The position numbers and the translations under genes were made by a program. A stretch of DNA of 23,590 bases from Phycisphaerales bacterium UBA2266. GTDB lineage: Bacteria > Planctomycetota > Phycisphaerae > Sedimentisphaerales > Anaerobacaceae. The stretch covers positions 1-23,590 of the forward strand of contig DDXG01000186.1 of NCBI GenBank assembly GCA_002347125.1, written 5' to 3'. Shown here piece by piece: positions 14,842-20,769 of the stretch (position 1 is its first letter; each line of letters starts with the position of its first letter). The notes beneath the pieces are model-generated. The model was not told the DNA's origin, made no database searches, and worked only from the letters and a program-made list of their open reading frames with translations.

Positions 14842-16650
14842 TCATAGAGGCTGCTTGAGACCCCGCTGCGGCCTGGAGAAGCTGTGGCACCACGAGCAGT
14901 CGTACCTCTTGCTCGTAACATGTTTGTCGTGGTCCCATGAGAATCCCTTGGGATTCTTGTAACCATGGCACTGGGCGCAGACCGTCGACAGGGGAGCCTT
15001 CATGGCATAGCCAAGGTCGCCCTTGAGGCCCATGCGCACCGGGCCTCCTGAGAGCGACGAATGGCACTGCCCGCAGGCCAGGGCGTTCTCCTTGGCTTCC
15101 ACGCCGTGGTTGATGGACTGGAAGGTGTGGATGTCCACGAGGGTCCATGAACCCGACAGGCCGATGTTGGCCATGCCCTCCTCGACGGCCCGGGAGAAGT
15201 CACCGGTGAAGAAGAAGGTCGACGTAACGTGGGGGATCATCCGGCCCGTGGCGTCATGCAACGCCGAGTTGGAAACATGCTCCTTCATGGGGTATATCTT
15301 CGCATCGGCGGACCGGACATCGCCGTGAGGGGCCGCCAATTCGTACTGACCGGCGGCGTTGCGCACCGCGACCTGACCGAGGACGTAGACATAGCTGGTC
15401 CCATCATACCATGCGTAGGTCGGAGTAAGGTTGTCGGCCCGGATCTCATCGGGCTTGTAACCTCCCTGACCGCCGAACAGACCCTGTGCCCAGAACGGCC
15501 GCGACCAGTCGCGGGCGACTTCGGTGCTGACGCCGTCCTTGGCGTAGGCGGGGATGTGGCACGTCTGGCAGGCGACGTGATCGGTATGCAGATTCAGCCG
15601 CGAACTGTCGTGCGGATCGCTCGGATGGCAGTGGCCGCCGGTGCAGGTCATCGGCTCGGCGCTGTCGCTGGGTCGCAGGTCCACGCCGCGTCCCTTTTCG
15701 CGATGGCTTTGAGAAGAGGCATGGCAGTGGTGACAGGCCAGGTCCGCGCCGTCGGAACCCATGTGAACATCCTTGGCTCGCGGCATATTCACGTTGGCGC
15801 TGCTCAGATCGCCTCGCTTGGTGCCATCGCCGCCGCCGGCGGTCGCGTGGCACCGCAGACAGGATGCGCGGGTCGGCAGGTGCACATTCCGAGCCGCCTC
15901 CACAATGGACACGGTCATCTTGCCCGTGTCGGGCCCGAATTGGAGGTTCCCCTGCGCGTCCTCTTTGGGCAGGGTCCATGAGCGATGGACGCCAAGATAG
16001 TCGGTGTAGGAAAGGCTCTCGGTCCACTGGAAATTGCATGGGGCGTCGGGACTGGTGCAGTCGGCCCAGTGGCCGGCGAAAATGGAGTAGTCGGCGAGGG
16101 TGACCTCGCCGTTGCCGGTCAGGTCCGGTTCGGCAAGGCCGCTGTCGAGCCAGCCGCCGGCCAGACGCGAAGCGTCAATGAAATCAACATAGCGGTCGAG
16201 GTTGAAGTCCCCGGTCGGAAACGGCGCAACGGCCTTGCGCTGGTAGGCATCGCTATGGCACATCATGCAGTCGATGTTGTTCAACTGCCCGGCGCTGACC
16301 TCGGATTGCGGGACCTTGCCGTTGCCCACGTGGCAGGACCAGCAGGCCGTGTGCCGCGAGCCCAGAGGCGACCCGCAGTAGGTGTTGAAGCCGATGTCCG
16401 CCTTCCCGGCGTTGCCCTCGATATTGGAGACGGCGGGCGTCGGCCCCGACCACTGGTGGTGCACGGAGCCGAACATGGCCCGGGCCTGCGTCGGATGGCA
16501 GGCAACGCATGTCTGAGGACCCTTATACTCGGTGATGGCCGCGTGCTCCGCGATGGCGCCCCAGGCCACGCCCCTCGTCCATCCGATACATACCGCGGCC
16601 CCCAACACGGCCCAAAGCAGTACAGTGCTCTTCGCTGTCGGTTTCATCAT
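14842..16650 (-). CDS. Decahaem c-type cytochrome of the octaheme tetrathionate reductase type with internal dockerin-like module
   Basis: The protein is 602 aa. AAGGA precedes tandem ATGs at 16650 and 16647; the second has better spacing. A signal peptide covers about 8-31. Nine C-x-x-C-H motifs have their first Cys at 48, 103, 128, 264, 306, 361, 526, 558 and 585, and a CX4CH motif lies at 336-342. Segments around the first eight haems (iDC..CH; PTRasC..CH; GDL; DVHMG; CQTCHIP; NHGVEAKENALaCGQCH) resemble octaheme tetrathionate reductase-family cytochromes; the last two haems are extra. Between haems 3 and 4, residues 147-197 form two dockerin-like loops: D148, N150, D152, D156, D159 and D176, T178, N180, T184, D187. 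Lying between the hydrogenase large-subunit gene and its maturation protease gene, it is the likely electron acceptor of the hydrogenase. A tetrathionate, nitrite or hydroxylamine reductase role remains possible. Confidence 0.88.
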   Translation of the reverse strand: MMKPTAKSTVLLWAVLGAAVCIGWTRGVAWGAIAEHAAITEYKGPQTCVACHPTQARAMFGSVHHQWSGPTPAVSNIEGNAGKADIGFNTYCGSPLGSRHTACWSCHVGNGKVPQSEVSAGQLNNIDCMMCHSDAYQRKAVAPFPTGDFNLDRYVDFIDASRLAGGWLDSGLAEPDLTGNGEVTLADYSIFAGHWADCTSPDAPCNFQWTESLSYTDYLGVHRSWTLPKEDAQGNLQFGPDTGKMTVSIVEAARNVHLPTRASCLRCHATAGGGDGTKRGDLSSANVNMPRAKDVHMGSDGADLACHHCHASSQSHREKGRGVDLRPSDSAEPMTCTGGHCHPSDPHDSSRLNLHTDHVACQTCHIPAYAKDGVSTEVARDWSRPFWAQGLFGGQGGYKPDEIRADNLTPTYAWYDGTSYVYVLGQVAVRNAAGQYELAAPHGDVRSADAKIYPMKEHVSNSALHDATGRMIPHVTSTFFFTGDFSRAVEEGMANIGLSGSWTLVDIHTFQSINHGVEAKENALACGQCHSSLSGGPVRMGLKGDLGYAMKAPLSTVCAQCHGYKNPKGFSWDHDKHVTSKRYDCSWCHSFSRPQRGLKQPL

Positions 16651-16696
16651 CTCTTCCTTTCCAATCTCGGGCCCCCGGGTTTGTCATATTGGGGTC

Positions 16697-16724
16697 GTGG
16701 GGCGGCCATAGCGCCGCCCCACGG
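16697..16724. promoter_or_regulatory. Strong hairpin between hydrogenase large-subunit and cytochrome genes
   Basis: CGTGGGGCGGC (16697-16707) and GCCGCCCCACG (16714-16724) are a perfect 11-bp inverted repeat with a 6-nt loop. It lies in the 183-bp gap between two genes of the operon, about 47 bp before the cytochrome start. No T-run follows on the minus strand, so it is more likely an mRNA processing or stabilising element than an intrinsic terminator. Confidence 0.55.
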
Positions 16725-16833
16725 CCCGCCATCCGGCCTTGGCGCATAGTCTTCTTCAAAACGGCATTCGTCCGATGATTCACTTTCACGCGGGTCTCGG
16801 CGACAGCCGCCGGGACCTTGCTCATGTGGGTTC

Positions 16834-18279
16834 CTAAATGCTCGGCCTCGTATGGACAACGACCTCGGCCTTGTCGCGGTCGGGCCGCATCATGTGCACC
16901 GCGCACGACAGGCACGGATCGAATGAATGCACGACTCGCAGCACTTCGACCGGCGAGGCCATATCCGCCACGGGGGTCCCGAGCAGGGCCTGCTCGATGG
17001 GACCGCGCTGCCCGAGGTCGTCCATCGGCGAGGCGTTCCAGTTCGTGGGGGTGATGATCTGGTATCGGTCGATGACGCGGTTGCGAATGGTGATCCAGTG
17101 GCCCAGCGCGCCCCGCGGAGCTTCGGTGAGCCCCTCGGCCGTCGCCGTGGCCGGAACGCTGCTGGATCGCAGGGCCGCGCGGCCTTCCTGCAGCTCGTTG
17201 AGCCAGGCATCCATCGCATCGGCGACCTTTTTGGTCTCGAGGACACGCGCCGCGTGGCGGTCGATCACCGAAACCCCCAGGCGGTAATCCCCGTTGACCC
17301 ACATGCGGGCCAGCGGGCCGACTTCGTGGACCTTGTCCAGATAGCGCGGGCTCTTGATCCAGGAGTAGGCGTCCGGCTTGTCGGCGTCGGGTTCGGTAAC
17401 GCCCGCCGCCGGCGCCAGGCCGCCGCTGGCGCCCGTATACCTGGAATAGCCAACGTACTCGGTGATCCGACTGGTTTCGACGTCGCCGAGTTGACCGTCG
17501 GTGTACCGCCCGCGGGCGAGCAACTTGCTTTCGCCGGCCGAGTCCATGTCAAAGACCCCGTAGGCCAGGAAGTTGCCGCAGCCGCGCCCAATGCCGTAGT
17601 AATCCGGGAACGACTGGGCGACGGCCAGGACATCCGGGATCATCACATCGTCAATGAACCGCCGCTGCTCGCCAAGAAGGGTGCGGAACTGCGAAATCTG
17701 CGAACTCGTGGGGACCTCGGTGCTGCCGCCGTGCGCGAAGATGGGACTGCACGGCAGCTTGCCGCCGATCAGGGCGCCCATCTGATGGGCCTTGCGGCGG
17801 ATTTCGAGGGCCTGGACGTAGTGGCCGACGAGCGTCGCCGCGACGCTGCCGCCCAACATGTCGCCGGAGGTGTATCTGGGGGTCCAGGGGGCCATGTCGA
17901 TAACGCCGCTGGTGTCGATGTAGTCGAGGGCCGCCAGGTGGTAGAAATGCAGGATGTGTGAGGCGATGAAATTCGCCCCCAGAACCAGATTGCGCATGAC
18001 GCGGCCGTTGTCCAACGGCTTTACGCCGAAGGCCGCCTCCAGGTTCCGGCTGGCGGCCATACCGTGGGAGATGGGACATACCCCGCAGATACGCTGCGTC
18101 AGATGGGGCGCATCCCTGGGATCGCGCCCGCGAAGGATCGTTTCAAAACCTCGGAACACCGTTCCGTTGCTCCTGGCGTCGATAACTTGCCGACGCCCGT
18201 TCACCGTCTCGACCGTGACCTCAATCGCGAGATGCCCCTCAATCCGTGTCACCGGGTCGATCTTGATCGTTGTAGCCAT
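16834..18279 (-). CDS. [NiFe] hydrogenase large (catalytic) subunit
   Basis: The protein is 481 aa. GAGGTG lies 7 nt before the ATG at 18279. The N-terminus K-I-D-P-V-T-R-I-E-G-H carries the conserved Glu14. The L1 motif R-I-C65-G-V-C68-P-I-S-H72 and the L2 motif D-P-C456-L-S-C459-A-V-H462 supply the four Cys ligands of the NiFe site. All are TGC or TGT Cys codons, so this is not a selenium enzyme. Nineteen residues (463-481) after His462 should be removed by the protease encoded at 14347-14823. The sequence resembles group 1 respiratory uptake hydrogenases, which oxidise periplasmic H2. The subunit has no export signal and would be carried across the membrane with the Tat-targeted small subunit encoded 72 bp upstream. 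The exact subgroup cannot be assigned without a tree. Confidence 0.96.
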   Translation of the reverse strand: MATTIKIDPVTRIEGHLAIEVTVETVNGRRQVIDARSNGTVFRGFETILRGRDPRDAPHLTQRICGVCPISHGMAASRNLEAAFGVKPLDNGRVMRNLVLGANFIASHILHFYHLAALDYIDTSGVIDMAPWTPRYTSGDMLGGSVAATLVGHYVQALEIRRKAHQMGALIGGKLPCSPIFAHGGSTEVPTSSQISQFRTLLGEQRRFIDDVMIPDVLAVAQSFPDYYGIGRGCGNFLAYGVFDMDSAGESKLLARGRYTDGQLGDVETSRITEYVGYSRYTGASGGLAPAAGVTEPDADKPDAYSWIKSPRYLDKVHEVGPLARMWVNGDYRLGVSVIDRHAARVLETKKVADAMDAWLNELQEGRAALRSSSVPATATAEGLTEAPRGALGHWITIRNRVIDRYQIITPTNWNASPMDDLGQRGPIEQALLGTPVADMASPVEVLRVVHSFDPCLSCAVHMMRPDRDKAEVVVHTRPSI

Positions 18280-18351
18280 TAGAATTCACCTCGATTCAAT
18301 CGTGTTCGAGTTTGTATCGGAAGCCCTTGCGTCCACTCGCCGCCCAGCCGT

Positions 18352-19812
18352 TCAGCGTCGGTGCTGAACCTGGGCCTCGGCGGTTCCACCCCGGTCGGAT
18401 ACGACGGTCACCGTTTCGCCCGGATTCGCCACCCCGCGCTGACGGTAGCGATGTCGCCGGCCCACCGGAGCCATTGGCCCATACCCCAATACCGTCAGTG
18501 CGGCCTCGCGCCCGGCGCTGCTGACAACGTCAACACTCAGTTGACTGGTGCGGTGCCGATATTCCGCACGGACAATCCGGATCTCGTCGGCAGTTTCCCC
18601 GTCGCCCGGTTCGTCGTCGGGCGGGGCTCCTTCGTCGACTCGCTCGACCTCGGCCGTCGCCGACCCGCCAAGGCTCGACAGCACCGTGACGAAGCCGCCC
18701 GGATCCCCGGCCCCATCCCGGATATACTCAAACAACCCACTGTCGCCGTTGAATGTCATAAGGCCGTAACCGTACAAGGTCAGGCCGGCCTCCTCGCTGC
18801 CGCTGCTCTCGGCTTCAACGTGCAGACGCCGTCCATCAGCGTAGTACCGCGCCTGCGCGATTTGCACCTGGTCCGTCATCGGAAGACCGTCGGCGAAGTC
18901 CTCGCCGTCGCGATAGAATGGGCTCATCGAATCGGGGAACCCCGGCTCCACGCACCCGATACACGGGCTGCCCGCCCCGATACACCAACTGACACCGTAC
19001 GCGCCGGACCCGGAACTGTTCCACTGGCGAATATCGCAGTCCGCGTGGGTCTTGGGGCCCCTGCACCCGAGTTTCTTCAGACAGCTCTGCAATCCGAGCC
19101 GGTTGGCCTCCTCGGTCCCCTTGAGCGGGCAGCGGTCGTGGATCTTCTTCTGCGGGAAGTAATCCAGTGGGCGGCCGTAGCTGTCGAGTTGCGGCGCCTG
19201 CCCGTTGAGGAGCTTCGCCACGGTTCCGACAAGCCAGTCGGGATGCACCGGGCACCCCGGGATGTTGATGGTCTGAGCCGTGATTCCCAGCCTCTCCAAC
19301 GCCTCATCCACCCCCAGGGCATCGGTCGGGTTGGGTCTGCCGCCGGGAATGCCCGCGTACGTCGCGCACGTTCCGACGGCGAGCACGGCGATCGCGCCCG
19401 GCGCAAAGCTCCGGATCGCATCGACCATCGTCATGCCCTCCCAGAGGTGGCAGTACTGTCCGTCGGCCCCGAATGGGATCGCGCCCTCGATTACCAGCAC
19501 ATACCCGCCGGCTCGACGTGCCGAGTCGGCCGCGGCGACCGCCTCATCGCCGGCCGCCGCCATCACATTCGGATGAAACCGCACGTCCAGGCTCTGGAGC
19601 AGCAGTTCATCGGCCGTCGCGTAGTGCACACTGTTTAGAAACGACACCGAACAACCCGTGCAACCCTGGCCCTGAAGCCATATCACCGGCACGGTGGATT
19701 CCCCCGTCGCGGCGATTGCATCCTGCAACGCCGACAATCCCGCGGCCCGCAGCGCCAATGCGCCGCTCAGGGCCGCCGAGGCCCTCAAGAAATCTCGTCG
19801 ACTGACTCTCAT
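18352..19812 (-). CDS. [NiFe] hydrogenase small subunit with tandem C-terminal beta-rich repeats
   Basis: The protein is 486 aa; group 1 small subunits are usually about 320-370. The start at 19812 has AAGGA 8 nt upstream; an ATG at 19821 abuts that site. A Tat signal S-R-R-D-F-L-R (4-10) precedes the three-cluster core. Proximal [4Fe-4S] ligands are C51, C54, C149, C187; distal H225, C228, C244, C250; medial C259, C284, C287. C277, in 'SWCIGAGSPCIGC', replaces the usual Pro, so the medial cluster is probably [4Fe-4S]. The extra proximal Cys of oxygen-tolerant enzymes are absent. Instead of a C-terminal membrane helix there are two similar repeats, 314-389 and 409-482, sharing I-x-x-A-x-Y, L-T-L/V-x-G-Y-G and a T-V-x-S-x-x-G-G-x-A-x-A ending, joined by an acidic linker. 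They may bind a partner such as the cytochrome. Confidence 0.93.
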   Translation of the reverse strand: MRVSRRDFLRASAALSGALALRAAGLSALQDAIAATGESTVPVIWLQGQGCTGCSVSFLNSVHYATADELLLQSLDVRFHPNVMAAAGDEAVAAADSARRAGGYVLVIEGAIPFGADGQYCHLWEGMTMVDAIRSFAPGAIAVLAVGTCATYAGIPGGRPNPTDALGVDEALERLGITAQTINIPGCPVHPDWLVGTVAKLLNGQAPQLDSYGRPLDYFPQKKIHDRCPLKGTEEANRLGLQSCLKKLGCRGPKTHADCDIRQWNSSGSGAYGVSWCIGAGSPCIGCVEPGFPDSMSPFYRDGEDFADGLPMTDQVQIAQARYYADGRRLHVEAESSGSEEAGLTLYGYGLMTFNGDSGLFEYIRDGAGDPGGFVTVLSSLGGSATAEVERVDEGAPPDDEPGDGETADEIRIVRAEYRHRTSQLSVDVVSSAGREAALTVLGYGPMAPVGRRHRYRQRGVANPGETVTVVSDRGGTAEAQVQHRR

Positions 19813-20266
19813 GGTGGCCATCCTTTCAAAAGAACGTCATCATCCAACCCGGCTTCTTGCTTGCCGTTCCCGGATCGGCCGGTCACAATGGACTCGGTTC
19901 CGGCGTGCGCGCAAACTGGGCTCGCCTGGAGCGCGGCGGGTCAGCCAACGGGCGCCGAATCCAGTTGCCGGCCCGCCTTTTTCCATTCATGACCGGCCGT
20001 CCGGTCCAATACATTGCGCTGCTACTGTTACCCTACATCCGGCCTCCGTCTGCGGCGGGGCTCATCGCAGTGGCCAATCCGCCACAAGACAACACGCAGC
20101 TCGCGACGCGCGCAGGTGCAAGCCTGCCATGGGTCTTCACGTACCCAGAGACCACAATGTAAACTCGCGGAATGCCACTTCGACCCGGCCTGTCCGTCCT
20201 GCGCGACGGCGCCCGGGGTCCGCGAGAATCCGCACTATCCGTGGAGCCAGAGACTTAACTGATGTG

Positions 20267-20512
20267 CAATCCCCTGTTAATTCAAGGGATTGGCCCAACA
20301 GGGGATGATGGTCAAGAGAATCCCGCGCTTGCCCGCTGTGACGCAGTGATGAAATGGGAACTCCCCATTGAATCGCCGTCGAAGACGTCTTCCCGGCCCC
20401 GTGATTCGCATAAACGCGAAAACCACTACCCACGAATCATACCCCCGGAGCCGCACACGGCTCCTTGGCCCACACTTTCCACTCGTCCGGCGCCGCCCCC
20501 TGGCGTGCGGCG
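20267..20512 (-). ncRNA. Candidate structured leader RNA of the hydrogenase operon
   Basis: Inverted repeats follow one another: 20491-20496/20507-20512 (6 bp), GGAGCCG/CGGCTCC (20447-20453/20458-20464), TGATTCG/CGAATCA (20402-20408/20433-20439), TTCGC/GCGAA (20405-20409/20416-20420), a 12-bp palindrome GAAGACGTCTTC (20381-20392), AATGGG/CCCATT (20353-20358/20364-20369), ATCCCCTGTT/AACAGGGGAT (20269-20278/20297-20306) and CAATCCC/GGGATTG (20267-20273/20286-20292). The last two compete for the same bases, as do TGATTCG and TTCGC. A promoter reading this way lies just upstream. It matches no RNA class I know; the strand is inferred from the promoter. Confidence 0.35.
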
Positions 20513-20609
20513 TCCACCGAGCTACCCAGCCGTCGATTGCTCACTACAACCGGTGGCGTAACACCCGACCGACCGGTGATGGGCCCCATGAGCAACCTTA
20601 CTATGGCGT

Positions 20610-20638
20610 ATTATACGACAAGAGGCGCTGGATTGCAA
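20610..20638 (-). promoter_or_regulatory. Sigma70-like promoter reading toward the hydrogenase operon
   Basis: On the minus strand TTGCAA (20633-20638) and a perfect TATAAT (20610-20615) are exactly 17 bp apart. Transcription would start near 20602, giving a leader of about 790 nt before the small-subunit start at 19812. An inverted pair TGCCAA/TTGGCA (20648-20653/20670-20675) lies just upstream and could be an activator or repressor site. Confidence 0.6.
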
Positions 20639-20769
20639 CAGTTTTTCTGCCAACGGCAATACAAATTTTTTGGCAAACCCCTAAAACCATCTTCCATTAT
20701 CCAGTTTTCAGCCCGGACGTGCCGGTCGGCCGCTGAGGCCGAAAATGCCCTCAACCACTGTCGCCGGCC

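Larger units (their letters stand above)
19813..20769. other. 957-bp gene-free region upstream of the hydrogenase operon
   Basis: No convincing gene is seen on either strand. The region holds the minus-strand promoter at 20610-20638, the structured stretch at 20267-20512, and a further hairpin GACCGG-CCGT-CCGGTC (19991-20006). The part around 20600-20710 is clearly richer in A and T than its surroundings. No promoter closer to the hydrogenase start was recognised. Confidence 0.5.

Noticed and set aside
16523..16825. Small frame starting just after the hydrogenase large-subunit gene, with a fair ribosome binding site
   Set aside because: It overlaps the cytochrome gene by over 120 bp in another frame, includes the 11-bp hairpin, and its sequence looks random.
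16894..16920. Selenocysteine in the hydrogenase L2 motif
   Set aside because: Both Cys codons of the D-P-C-L-S-C motif are TGC; there is no in-frame TGA, although the medial-cluster Cys resembles selenium enzymes.
20297..20400. Cobalamin-riboswitch-like string on the plus strand (AACAGGGGA ... AATCCC ... CCCGC)
   Set aside because: The conserved 3' half of the B12 box and the expected pairing are missing, and no plus-strand gene follows.
20137..20433. 98-codon minus-strand frame in the hydrogenase leader
   Set aside because: No ribosome binding site or recognisable domain, and it runs across the competing hairpins, so an RNA explanation is preferred.
20633..20674. Sigma54-like promoter (TTGGCA ... 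TTGCA) on the minus strand
   Set aside because: There are 13 bases between the GG and GC elements instead of the required 10.
20726..20742. Terminator after the PKD lipoprotein gene (TCGGCC-GCTGA-GGCCGA)
   Set aside because: The stem is only 6 bp and no T-run follows on the minus strand, so an intrinsic terminator is not supported.
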